From Gaiellasilicea sp037720595 (GTDB lineage: Bacteria > Actinomycetota > Thermoleophilia > Gaiellales > Gaiellaceae), in the NCBI GenBank assembly GCA_037720595.1, contig JBBJLW010000015.1, positions 1-64,000 of the forward strand: a DNA stretch of 64,000 bases, in the 5' to 3' direction. A program made the translations under genes and the position numbers. Below the pieces are notes generated by a model. The model searched no databases. It was given only the letters and a program-made list of their open reading frames with translations, and had not been told where the DNA came from. This document shows positions 8,304 through 16,060 of the stretch, piece by piece. How positions within the stretch are numbered: position 1 is the first letter of the stretch; every line of letters begins with the position of its first letter.

Positions 8304-9451
8304 CAGCGGCTGCGGGGGAGTCCGAGCACCCGCTCGGCGATGATGTTGCGCAGGATTTCCGACGTACCGGCCTCGATCGTGTTGCCCCGGCTGCGCAGCT
8401 GTTGGTGCTGCCAATAGCCCGGCTGCGCCTTCGAGCTCGAGCCGTTCACGAGCTGTGCCTCCGGCCCGAGCAGCTCCAATGCGAGCTTCGTCACGCGCTG
8501 GTTCGCCTCCGACCACCAGAGCTTCGCGCCCGAGCCCTCGGGCCCGGGGATTCCCGTCTTGATCAGCGTCGTCAGTGAGCGGTAGGTCGTGTAGCGCACC
8601 GCCTGGAGGCCGATCCACTCGCGCGCGATCGCGTCGCGCTGCACCTCGGTGGCGCCGCGCTCCTTCGCGAGCGCTATCAGCTTCCGGATCTGGGCCTCGA
8701 GCGCCGCGGTCAGGGCGAACCCGAGGGTGCCGCGCTCGTGCAGCAGTGTCGTCATCGCCACGCCCCAGCCGCCGCCGACCTCGCCGAGCACGTTCTCGAC
8801 GGGCACCTTCACATCGGTGAAGAAGATCTCGTTGAACTCCGCCTCGCCGGTGATCTGGCGGAGCGGGCGCACCTCGACTCCCGGCGAGTGCATGTCGACG
8901 ATCAGGTAGGTCAGCCCCGCGTGGCTCATGGAGTCGGGGTCGCTGCGCGTAACGAGGATGCACCAGTCGGCGATGTGCGCGAAGGAGGACCAGACCTTCT
9001 GGCCGTTGACGACGAAGTGGTCACCATCCTGGATGGCGCTCGTGCGCACTGCGGCGAGATCGGAGCCGGCACCCGGCTCGGAGAAGCCCTGACACCAGAT
9101 CTCCTCGGTCGAGAGGATCGCGTCCAGCCGTGCCCGCTTCTGCTCCTCGGTGCCGTGGGCGATGATCGTCGGGCCGGCCATCCCGAGCCCGATCACGCCC
9201 AGGTGGGAGGGCGCTTCCGCGCGGGCCATCTCCTCGAGGAAGATCGCCTGGTGGCTGTAGGGAGCGCCCGCGCCGCCGTATTCCTTCGGCCAGGTGAGGC
9301 CCGCGTAGCCACCCTCGTAGAGCTTCCGGCTCCAATCGCGGCCCGCCTCCTCGAAGCGGCCGCGGCGCACGTCGTTCGTCAGGTTCTCGCCGATCCAGGC
9401 GCGCAGCTCCGCCCTGAACGCTGCCTCCGTCGGCGTGTCCCGCAGATCCAC
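8303..9451 (-). CDS. Acyl-CoA dehydrogenase, full-length subunit of a tandem pair
   Basis: 382-residue flavin-dependent dehydrogenase. It has an N-terminal helical domain, the FAD/acyl-CoA strand motif CQGFSEPGAGSDLA, NGQKVWSSFAH, and the C-terminal EAGTSEILRNIIAERVLGLP. It introduces the alpha-beta double bond in an acyl-CoA. The partner gene directly downstream (one-base TGATG overlap) encodes a short dehydrogenase; such pairs form alpha2beta2 enzymes acting on bulky acyl-CoAs such as steroid side chains (knowledge of FadE28/29-type enzymes). The GTG start at 9451 lies 6 bases from a TAGAGT box, so this gene probably starts the operon running to the enoyl-CoA hydratase region. Confidence 0.9.
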   Translation of the reverse strand: MDLRDTPTEAAFRAELRAWIGENLTNDVRRGRFEEAGRDWSRKLYEGGYAGLTWPKEYGGAGAPYSHQAIFLEEMARAEAPSHLGVIGLGMAGPTIIAHGTEEQKRARLDAILSTEEIWCQGFSEPGAGSDLAAVRTSAIQDGDHFVVNGQKVWSSFAHIADWCILVTRSDPDSMSHAGLTYLIVDMHSPGVEVRPLRQITGEAEFNEIFFTDVKVPVENVLGEVGGGWGVAMTTLLHERGTLGFALTAALEAQIRKLIALAKERGATEVQRDAIAREWIGLQAVRYTTYRSLTTLIKTGIPGPEGSGAKLWWSEANQRVTKLALELLGPEAQLVNGSSSKAQPGYWQHQQLRSRGNTIEAGTSEILRNIIAERVLGLPRSR

Positions 9452-9457
9452 GGGCTG

Positions 9458-9463
9458 ACTCTA
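9458..9463 (-). promoter_or_regulatory. -10 box upstream of the acyl-CoA dehydrogenase pair
   Basis: Minus-strand TAGAGT, six bases, then GTG at 9451. It fits the window's leaderless promoter pattern; no clear -35 box. Confidence 0.5.
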
Positions 9464-9502
9464 GACGGAACCGGGATTCAGAGCATCACGATCTGGCGGC
9501 CG

Positions 9503-10264
9503 TCAGCCCAGAAAGTCGCCGACCGCGGCATTGAAACGAGCCGGTTCCTCGAGGAAGAGCAGGTGGCCGGCGCCCGGGAACTCGACGAGGGTCGAGCTCG
9601 GGATTCGTCGCGCGAGCGCGACGCCGTTCTCGTAGGGGACGATCCGGTCGGCATCGCCGTGGACGACGAGCGTCGGCGCAACGATCACGTCTACGGGCAA
9701 GACCTGCTCGACGAAGCGCCAGCAGGCGTCGTACTGGGCGCGCCAGCACTCGGGCGGGGTCGGGTACTCCAATCGGTCGGCGAGCAGTTGCTCGAACTCC
9801 TCAGGGTGCTCATCCGTCCAGCCGGGCGCGAAGGAAAGCGGCATCGAGGCGCGCGCGAACGCGGGTGGGGAGCGATCGGCGTACGCCTCCCAGGTCGCGA
9901 TCGTCTCGGCCGGGGTCGGAAGGTAGTCAGGCCCGCCGGTGCCCGTGCACACGAGGACGAGCTTCTCCACGAGCTGCGGGTGTCGGAGCGCGAGCGTCTG
10001 CGCGATGTAGCCGCCCATCGAGAAGCCGGCCACGTGTGCGCGGCGGCCGTCGAGCGCCTCGGCGGCGTCGTCGGCCATGGCCTCGATCGAATACGGCCCC
10101 GGTGGTTTCGGCGAACGGCCTGTGCCGCGATTCTCGACCGCGATCACGCGGAAGCTCTGAGACCAGACCGGAATCTGCCGCTGCCACGACCAGATCGCGT
10201 AGCCGAGCCCGGTGATCAGGAGCAGCGGGTGGCCGTCGCCGTCCTCCTCCCGATAGAGCTTCAT
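9503..10264 (-). CDS. Alpha/beta-fold hydrolase
   Basis: 253-residue single-domain hydrolase. Nucleophile elbow GFSMGG (Ser82), acid residue in VVHGDADRIVP (Asp near 204-206) and catalytic His in the C-terminal GAGH form the triad; an N-terminal LLITGLG segment forms the oxyanion region. It resembles 3-oxoadipate enol-lactonase or esterase-type members; the exact substrate is unknown. The ATG at 10264 overlaps the stop of the FMN oxidase gene (ATGA), so the two are coupled. Confidence 0.85.
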   Translation of the reverse strand: MKLYREEDGDGHPLLLITGLGYAIWSWQRQIPVWSQSFRVIAVENRGTGRSPKPPGPYSIEAMADDAAEALDGRRAHVAGFSMGGYIAQTLALRHPQLVEKLVLVCTGTGGPDYLPTPAETIATWEAYADRSPPAFARASMPLSFAPGWTDEHPEEFEQLLADRLEYPTPPECWRAQYDACWRFVEQVLPVDVIVAPTLVVHGDADRIVPYENGVALARRIPSSTLVEFPGAGHLLFLEEPARFNAAVGDFLG

Positions 10265-11409
10265 GAGACAGCGCTTCTGTCCAAGTCGCGGATCGAGTGG
10301 CCGCCGATGAGCGCCAGCGTGATGTCGAGCTCCGCCGCGAGTTGGCGGATCACAGCCTCGACTCCTGCCCGGCCGCCGACGGCGAGCCCGTAGGCGTAGG
10401 GGCGGCCGAGTAGAACCGCGTCGGCGCCGAGCGCGACGGCCTTCAGCACGTCGGAGGCACGCCGGATCCCGCCGTCCATCAGAACCGTCGCGTCGCCACC
10501 GACCGCGTCTCGCACCTCCACGAGCGCATCGAGCGAGCCAACGGCGCCGTCGACCTGGCGGCCACCGTGGTTCGAGACGACGATCCCGTCGACGCCGTGC
10601 TCGAGTGCGATCCGAGCGTCCTCTTCGGTCAGGACACCCTTGACGAGAATCGGAAGGTCGGTTCGCCGGCGGAGCCAGGCGAGGTCGGCCCAGGTCAGAC
10701 CGAGGTTCGAGAAGACGGACAGTGCGCGCGCGGAAGCGGTGAGCACGTCGTCCTCCGGCGGCTCGTCGAGCGAGGCGCGGAAGACCGGATCGCTGAAGAA
10801 CTGCGCGAGCCCCTCGCCCTGGAGGAAGGGCAGGTAGCTGTGCCCGAGGTCGCGCGGCCGCCAGCCGAGCATGAGCGTGTCGAGGGTGACGACGATCGCG
10901 CCGTAGCCGGCGGCGCCGGCCCGGTCGACGATGCTGCCGACGAGTTTCCGGTCGTCGAACCAGTAGAGCTGATACCAGCGTGGCGAGTCTCCGAGCTCGG
11001 CGGCGACGTCTTCGAGCGAGGTTGACGCAGCGCTCGAGAGGATCATCGGCACGCCGGTCGCGCGGGCAGCGCGCGCGACGCCGAGTTCTGCCTCGGGGTG
11101 GGCGATCGAGAGGACGCCGATCGGCGCGAGCAGGAACGGGACCGGCGAGCGCAGGCCGAGCACCTCGACGGAGAGGTCGCGCTCGACGTTTCCTGCGAGC
11201 AGTCGCGGCCGCAGCCTCCGCGACTCGAACGCTTCCAGATTCGCGCGCATCGTCGCCTCGGATCCCGCACTCCCGGCGATGTAGCCGAACGGCCCGGGAT
11301 CGAGCGTCTTGCGAGCCCGAGCCTCCCAGTCCTCGGCCGTGATCGGCCACTCGACACCGCCCGCGAGGTAGATCGAGTTCTGCACCTGGCTTCCGGACTC
11401 GAGCGGCAC
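10261..11409 (-). CDS. FMN-dependent alpha-hydroxy-acid oxidizing protein (lactate 2-monooxygenase-like)
   Basis: 382-residue TIM-barrel flavoprotein of the glycolate/lactate oxidase family. Seen: GYIAGSAGSEATMRAN, the LLAPIGV strand, SSAASTSLEDVA, WYQLYWFDDR, LPILVKGVLTEEDA, the catalytic-histidine motif SNHGGRQVDG, and the FMN-phosphate site DGGIRRASDVLKA with LLGRPY. It should oxidise a 2-hydroxy acid to the 2-oxo acid (or oxidatively decarboxylate it). The N-terminus (VQNSIYLAGG) matches lactate-2-monooxygenase-like proteins. GTG at 11409 is chosen; GTG at 11385 is possible. Only 18 bases separate it from the divergent dehydrogenase start. Confidence 0.87.
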   Translation of the reverse strand: MPLESGSQVQNSIYLAGGVEWPITAEDWEARARKTLDPGPFGYIAGSAGSEATMRANLEAFESRRLRPRLLAGNVERDLSVEVLGLRSPVPFLLAPIGVLSIAHPEAELGVARAARATGVPMILSSAASTSLEDVAAELGDSPRWYQLYWFDDRKLVGSIVDRAGAAGYGAIVVTLDTLMLGWRPRDLGHSYLPFLQGEGLAQFFSDPVFRASLDEPPEDDVLTASARALSVFSNLGLTWADLAWLRRRTDLPILVKGVLTEEDARIALEHGVDGIVVSNHGGRQVDGAVGSLDALVEVRDAVGGDATVLMDGGIRRASDVLKAVALGADAVLLGRPYAYGLAVGGRAGVEAVIRQLAAELDITLALIGGHSIRDLDRSAVS

Positions 11410-11427
11410 TGTGCGAGACTCTATGCC

Positions 11428-12633
11428 GTGACCGAGCTCGCGATCGAACCGCAGGTCAAGGAGCGCCGCGCTCAGGTGCGAGCGTTCATGGAGGAGCACG
11501 TCTATCCGAACGAGTCCGCGCTCGAGCGCGAGGACGAGGCCGCCGACGAGCTGATCGCCGAGCTCCGCGAGTACGCGAAGGCCGCCGGGATCTGGGCACC
11601 GCACCTCCCCCCGGAGGCGGGCGGCACCGGCTCCGGGTTCATCGAATACGCGCTCCTGAACGAGGAGATCGGGCGCAGCATGTGGGCGCAGCTCGTCTTC
11701 AACTGTCAGGCGCCCGACGCAGGAAACGGCGAGATCCTTCACCTTTTCGGGACGGACGAGCAGAAGGAGCAGTTCCTACGACCGCTCGTCGAGGGGACGG
11801 CACGCTCCTTCTTCTCGATGACGGAGCCCGAAGTGTCGGGCGCGGATCCGACGGGGCTCCGGACGACCGCGGTCGCCGACGGCGGCGAATGGGTGATCGA
11901 CGGGCACAAGTGGTTCTCGTCGAGTGCCCAGGGCGCGACGTTCGGGATCGTGATGGCGGTCACCGACCCGGAGGCGCCCCCGCACCGGCGGATGAGCCAG
12001 ATCCTCGTCCCGGCAGAGACGCCGGGAGTCGAGGTCGTCCGCCCGATCCCGGTCATGGGGCACGAGGGCCGCGGCTGGTCGACCCACTGCGAGGTCCGCT
12101 ACACCGGTGTCCGCGTCCCGCTCGAGAACGTCCTCGGCGAGCCGGGTGACGGCTTCCGGATCGCGCAGAAGCGGCTCGGGCCGGGGCGGATCCACCACGT
12201 CATGCGCTGGCTCGGGCAGATGGAGCGCGCCTTCGAGCTGATGTGCTCCTACGCGCTCGAGCGCGAGGTCGGGGGCGGCCCGCTCGCGGAGAAGCAGACC
12301 GTCCAGAACTGGATCGCGGACTCGGCGGCCGAGATCCAGGCCTGCCGGCTGATGACGCTCGACGCCGCGCGCAAGCTGGACGAGGGCGGCGAGGCTCGCA
12401 TCGAGGTCTCGCTGATCAAGTTCTTCGCGGCGCGCGTCCTCCACGACGTGATCGACCGCGCGATCCAGGTGCACGGCGGCCGCGGGCTGACCGACCTCAG
12501 CCCGCTCGGCCAGATGTACATCCACGCCCGCGGTGCGCGCATCTACGACGGCCCCGACGAGGTGCACCGGATGGTCGTCGCCCGGCGGATCCTGAAGACG
12601 TTCGCCGACGGCGGCGTCTACGCCTTCGACTGA
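11428..12633 (+). CDS. Acyl-CoA dehydrogenase (ACAD10/11-like)
   Basis: 401-residue flavoprotein. Motifs: FSMTEPEVSGADPTGL (acyl-CoA/FAD strand), GHKWFSSSAQGATFGIVMA, an RLGPGRIHHVMRWLG segment typical of ACAD11-like members, IQVHGGRGLTD, and C-terminal YDGPDEVHRMVVARRIL. It introduces a double bond in an acyl-CoA substrate, with electrons passed to ETF. GTG at 11428 is the only start that keeps the N-terminal helix (TELAIEPQVKERRAQVRAFM). It is divergent from the FMN enzyme and followed by two palindromic repeats. Confidence 0.9.
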   Translation: MTELAIEPQVKERRAQVRAFMEEHVYPNESALEREDEAADELIAELREYAKAAGIWAPHLPPEAGGTGSGFIEYALLNEEIGRSMWAQLVFNCQAPDAGNGEILHLFGTDEQKEQFLRPLVEGTARSFFSMTEPEVSGADPTGLRTTAVADGGEWVIDGHKWFSSSAQGATFGIVMAVTDPEAPPHRRMSQILVPAETPGVEVVRPIPVMGHEGRGWSTHCEVRYTGVRVPLENVLGEPGDGFRIAQKRLGPGRIHHVMRWLGQMERAFELMCSYALEREVGGGPLAEKQTVQNWIADSAAEIQACRLMTLDAARKLDEGGEARIEVSLIKFFAARVLHDVIDRAIQVHGGRGLTDLSPLGQMYIHARGARIYDGPDEVHRMVVARRILKTFADGGVYAFD

Positions 12634-12640
12634 CCGTTAC

Positions 12641-12673
12641 GGACACGTCCGGGGTCAGAGCCCGGACACGTCC
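12641..12673 (+). repeat. 33-bp palindromic repeat, copy 1
   Basis: Arms GGACACGTCCGGG and CCCGGACACGTCC around the loop GTCAGAG; the outer arms mismatch at two positions. It lies 7 bases after the acyl-CoA dehydrogenase stop, in the orientation of copy 3. Confidence 0.8.
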
Positions 12674-12730
12674 CGTCGGGATGGTAAAACGCCGACGAGC
12701 GGGCGTTCTCCAACGAGTCAGGTCCGTGGC

Positions 12731-12763
12731 GGCCACGTCCGGGCTTTGACCCCGGACACGTCC
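12731..12763 (-). repeat. 33-bp palindromic repeat, copy 2 (inverted)
   Basis: The reverse-complement orientation of the same element: loop CTTTGAC between CCGGG and CCCGG arms. It lies 19 bases beyond the stop of the selenoprotein gene on the opposite strand, so copies 1 and 2 each sit at the 3' end of one convergent gene. An AACGCC/GGCGTT mini-hairpin lies between them. Confidence 0.8.
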
Positions 12764-12782
12764 TAAAGTGACCTGTAGTCGA

Positions 12783-13400
12783 TTAGCGGAGCTCCGTCTC
12801 GATCGCCCGTGCAAGCTCTGCCGGCTCGAAGCCGTCCGGCCCGCGACCGCCCTGGAATGCGATCCGGCCGTCGCGGTCGATCAGGTAGAGCCGGTCGGGC
12901 CAGCCGCCGTAGGCCAGCGCGACGGCGTCGTCGACGTCGTCGAGGAGCACTGGAATCCGCGTGTGCAGGCGGACGACGCATGCATCCGCGGCGTCCGCAC
13001 GTTCCTCGAGCGTCGTCGGATCCGACAGGGCGATCTCGTCGCGGCGGTTGACGGCGAGCACCCAGCCGTCTTCGGGATGCGCCTCGCGGATGTAGACGAT
13101 GAAGAACGTGACCTCGTCTCCGTGTCGTTCGTGCAGCTCCTCCAGCTCGCCCAACTGGCGGCGGAAGGGAGGTCAGGTGTACGAGCCGAAGACGAGCGCG
13201 ACCGGCTTGCCTGCAAGGTCGGCGAGGCGCACGCGCTCGGCGCTCGGACGGTGTGAGTCGGGATCGAGCAACGGCAGGTCGAACGCGAATGCGAGATCGC
13301 CGCGTCCGAGCACCGGTGTCATCAGGCTCCGGTAGGCGGGCGAGGTCATCACATCCTCGAGCGCGAGTGGTGAATCCGGTGGCGTCTCGGGCGCGCTCAT
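12783..13400 (-). CDS. Iodothyronine-deiodinase-like selenoprotein (in-frame UGA = Sec76)
   Basis: 205 codons from ATG 13400, with one in-frame TGA at 13175-13173 (codon 76). The context is VFGSYT-Sec-PPF, matching the deiodinase active site (FGSCT-Sec-PPF). After it come VYIREAHPEDGW (the deiodinase IYIEEAHxSDGW signature), PVLLDDVDD, and DRLYLIDRDGRIAFQGG, the thioredoxin-fold strands of DIO proteins. Reading on both sides of the TGA is in one frame, so no frameshift is needed. Bacterial DIO-like selenoproteins are thioredoxin-fold reductases of unknown substrate. No signal peptide is evident. It lies 15 bases downstream of the desaturase stop and is probably cotranscribed with it. Annotation pipelines would split it at 13173. 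Confidence 0.88.
13137..13171 (-). promoter_or_regulatory. Candidate bacterial SECIS hairpin for the deiodinase-like gene
   Basis: Downstream of the UGA, CCAGTT (13158-13153) pairs with AGCTGG (13147-13142) around a GGGCG loop that begins about 20 nt after the UGA. A weak lower CTCC/GGAG pairing is possible. Position and a G at the loop start fit the known bacterial SECIS rules; not confirmed by folding. Confidence 0.45.
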
Positions 13401-13415
13401 CCGGGCTCGCGTCGG

Positions 13416-14342
13416 CTAGCCGACGAGCCGGCGGCGGCGCTGCATGTCCGGGCTCGGCACGTTCACCTTCCAGACGAGGCCGAGCCGGCGGAGGAGCCGG
13501 ATCACGAGGCCGCCGATGTCGAGCTCCCAGGGCCGAAGGCCGTGGAATGCCGACGACGGGAACGCGTGGTGGTTGTGGTGCCACGACTCGCCGAACGAGA
13601 TCCATGAGAGCCACCAGACGTTGCGCGACTCGTCCTTGACCTGGAAGCGCCGCGACCCGACGAAGTGGCACACCGAGTTGACCGACCAGGTGATGTGGTG
13701 CAGCAGGAAGATCCGGATCAGGCCGCCCCAGAACATGGCCTGCAGCCCAGCGCCGAGTGTGCCGCCCCAGATCCAGCCGGCCACGAACGGAAGCAGGAGC
13801 GATGCCGCGACCCACGCCGGGAACCAACGCGAGATGAAGACCATCCCGCGGTCGGCCAGCAGATCCTTCGCGTACTTCGTCCACTCCGCCCGGCCGACGG
13901 TGCGGAAGAGCCAGCCGACGTGTGCGTGCCAAAGTCCGGCGATCTTGCCGCGCAGTCCGGGCCCGAAGCCGGCGTGCGGCGAGTGCGGGTCTCCTTCCCG
14001 ATCGGCGAAGTTGTGGTGCTTGCGGTGATCGGAGACCCAGCGGATCACCGGCCCCTGCACCGCCATCGACCCGAGCACGGCGAGGGAATAGCGAATCGCC
14101 TTGTACGTCTCGTAGGAGCGGTGCGTAAAGAGGCGGTGGAAGCCGATCGAGATCCCGAGCGTCGTCAGCGCGTACCCGACGGCGAAGATGATCAGGTCGC
14201 GCCAGGTCACGTAGCTGCCCCAGAAGAGGAAGATCGACGCGAGGAAGCCGACGAAGGGAAGCGTCACTCCGACGAGGTTCGTGATCTTCTGACCCCGGCT
14301 CATCCGGATCTCGGCGGGGATCTCGGTGCTGATCGCGCTCAC
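13416..14342 (-). CDS. Membrane fatty-acid / acyl-CoA delta-9-type desaturase
   Basis: 308-residue di-iron membrane desaturase. Histidine boxes are HRLFTH (residues 69-74), HRKHH (106-110) and HHNHH (255-259), with hydrophobic pairs at about 24-66 and 175-222 that span the membrane. It inserts a cis double bond into a saturated acyl chain using O2 and an electron donor. GTG at 14342 follows a TAATCT box by 8 bases; ATG at 14303 is an alternative start. Downstream, 15 bases away, lies the deiodinase-like selenoprotein. Confidence 0.92.
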   Translation of the reverse strand: MSAISTEIPAEIRMSRGQKITNLVGVTLPFVGFLASIFLFWGSYVTWRDLIIFAVGYALTTLGISIGFHRLFTHRSYETYKAIRYSLAVLGSMAVQGPVIRWVSDHRKHHNFADREGDPHSPHAGFGPGLRGKIAGLWHAHVGWLFRTVGRAEWTKYAKDLLADRGMVFISRWFPAWVAASLLLPFVAGWIWGGTLGAGLQAMFWGGLIRIFLLHHITWSVNSVCHFVGSRRFQVKDESRNVWWLSWISFGESWHHNHHAFPSSAFHGLRPWELDIGGLVIRLLRRLGLVWKVNVPSPDMQRRRRLVG

Positions 14343-14350
14343 GGACGGAG

Positions 14351-14356
14351 AGATTA
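14351..14356 (-). promoter_or_regulatory. -10 box of the desaturase gene
   Basis: Minus-strand TAATCT, then 8 bases and GTG at 14342; consistent with a leaderless or nearly leaderless mRNA, and it supports the longer start. Confidence 0.45.
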
Positions 14357-14406
14357 GCCGTCCCTCGTTGCCACCGCCCCGGCGCGACCATAAGGTACGC
14401 CGACGA

Positions 14407-15204
14407 ATGGCCCTCCTCTCGCTGCGGAACGTGACACGCCGCTTCGGCGGCATCGTCGCCCTCGACGGTGTCTCCTTCGACGTCGACGAGGGGCAGATCG
14501 TGGGCCTGATCGGACCGAACGGCGCCGGCAAGACGACCGCGTTCAACGTGATCACTCGTCTCTACACACCGAACGAGGGCGAAGTCGAGTACGCCGGCGA
14601 GAGCCTGCTGAAGGCGCCGACGCACGGGATCGTCCGCCGCGGGATCGCGCGCACCTTCCAGAACGTGGAGCTCTTCAAGACGATGTCCGCGCTCGAGAAC
14701 GTGCTCGTCGGCGCGCACACGCGGGGCCGCGAGACGGAAGCCGAGGCGCTCGAGGCGCTCGACTACGTCGGGCTCGCGCCGATCGCGCGCAGGCCGGTCG
14801 CGGGCCTCCCGTTCGGGACGCTGAAACGGGTCGAGCTCGCGCGCGCGCTCGTCGCGAGGCCGACGCTGCTGCTCCTCGACGAACCCGCGGGCGGCCTCAA
14901 CCACGAGGAGGTCGCCGAGCTGGGGCGCTTCATCCAGCAGATCCGCGACGACCGGAAGCTGACGGTGCTCCTCGTCGAGCACCACATGAATCTCGTGATG
15001 GGCATCTCGGATCACGTCCACGTACTCAATTTCGGCCGCCAGATCGCGGACGGCACGCCCGCCGAGGTGCGCTCGAATCCGGCCGTGATCGAGGCCTACC
15101 TCGGCAGTGACGAGACGGCGGCGGTCGAGATGGCGACCGGTGACACCGCGATCCCCGACACCGTGGCGGACGAGACCGCGAAGGACACCGATGGCGCTGC
15201 TTGA
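14407..15204 (+). CDS. livG: Branched-chain amino-acid-type ABC transporter ATPase
   Basis: 265-residue ABC ATPase. Walker A GPNGAGKT, a Q-loop in FQNVELF, signature-like LPFGTLKRVELARAL (the degenerate signature usual in LivG), Walker B LLLLDEPAGGL, and the H-loop in LVEHHM. It energises import with LivF, LivH and LivM. ATG at 14407 starts directly at the first strand (MALLSLRNVTRRF). The C-terminus carries a short acidic Asp/Thr/Ala-rich tail. It overlaps livF by 14 bases. The substrate class (branched-chain amino acids, amides, urea or aromatic acids) cannot be read from the ATPase. Confidence 0.92.
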   Translation: MALLSLRNVTRRFGGIVALDGVSFDVDEGQIVGLIGPNGAGKTTAFNVITRLYTPNEGEVEYAGESLLKAPTHGIVRRGIARTFQNVELFKTMSALENVLVGAHTRGRETEAEALEALDYVGLAPIARRPVAGLPFGTLKRVELARALVARPTLLLLDEPAGGLNHEEVAELGRFIQQIRDDRKLTVLLVEHHMNLVMGISDHVHVLNFGRQIADGTPAEVRSNPAVIEAYLGSDETAAVEMATGDTAIPDTVADETAKDTDGAA

Positions 15205-15895
15205 GCTGCAGGACGTCGAGGCGCGCTACGGCCAGGTGCGCGCCCTCCACGGGGTCTCGCTCGCCGTCGACGAAGGTCAGATCGTGGCGGTACTCGGCGC
15301 GAACGGGGCTGGCAAGACGACGACGCTGCGCGCGATCTCGGGCACCGTCAGGCGGACGGGCTCGATCTCGTTTGCCGGCAAGAAGCTCGGCCGCCAGGGG
15401 CCGGAGGCGGTCGCGAAGCTCGGCGTCGCGCACGTGCCCGAAGGTCGCGGCACCTTCGGCGAGCTCTCCGTCGACGAGAACCTGCGACTCGGCGCGTACA
15501 CGCGTCGCGGCTCGCTCGACGCGGACATGGCCCGGATGAGTGGCTACTTTCCCTGGCTCGGGGAGCGCGGCGACCAGCACGCCGGCACTCTCTCCGGCGG
15601 CGAGCAGCAGATGCTCGCGCTCGCCCGCGCCCTGATGGGCCGGCCGAAGCTGCTGCTGCTCGACGAGCCGTCGCTCGGGCTCGCGCCGCTCGTCACGCGT
15701 GAGATCTTCCGAATCGTGCGCGAGCTGAACGAGGAGGAGGGGCTGACCGTGCTCGTGGTCGAGCAGAACGCGGCGATTGCGCTCGAGGTGGCAGCGCGTG
15801 CGTACGTGCTCGAGGTCGGCAGGGTCGCAGTGTCCGGGACGAGCGAGGAGCTCGCCCGCGACGAGTCCGTCCGGAAGTCGTACCTGGGGTATTAG
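15191..15895 (+). CDS. livF: Branched-chain amino-acid-type ABC transporter ATPase
   Basis: 234-residue ABC ATPase partner of LivG. Walker A GANGAGKT, signature LSGGEQQMLALARAL, Walker B LLLLDEPSLGLAP, and the H-loop region VVEQNAAIAL are all intact. ATG at 15191 lies inside the livG 3' end (14-base overlap), which couples the two. The length and the signature order are typical of LivF. Confidence 0.93.
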   Translation: MALLELQDVEARYGQVRALHGVSLAVDEGQIVAVLGANGAGKTTTLRAISGTVRRTGSISFAGKKLGRQGPEAVAKLGVAHVPEGRGTFGELSVDENLRLGAYTRRGSLDADMARMSGYFPWLGERGDQHAGTLSGGEQQMLALARALMGRPKLLLLDEPSLGLAPLVTREIFRIVRELNEEEGLTVLVVEQNAAIALEVAARAYVLEVGRVAVSGTSEELARDESVRKSYLGY

Positions 15896-16060
15896 TGCCT
15901 CACACGGCGACAGTTAGGGCACCTCTGACGCGCGATCTGCGGCGCGCTGAGGCGTCCTCGGTCGCGCCCGGGCCCTCCGGCCAGGGCGCTCCCTGCGTCC
16001 TTGCATCGCTTGCAGCTCGCACGCCAGAGGCGCGAAACCGTCACCGTGTGAGCCACTGAC
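15896..16060 (+). other. livF-livH intergenic region
   Basis: 165 bases without a convincing gene. It contains a GCCCT/AGGGC hairpin near 15,970-16,000 and other GC-rich foldbacks, but no T-tract. A minus-strand reading frame with two Cys pairs overlaps it and is probably chance. The gap may hold a processing or attenuation site between ATPase and permease genes. Confidence 0.35.
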
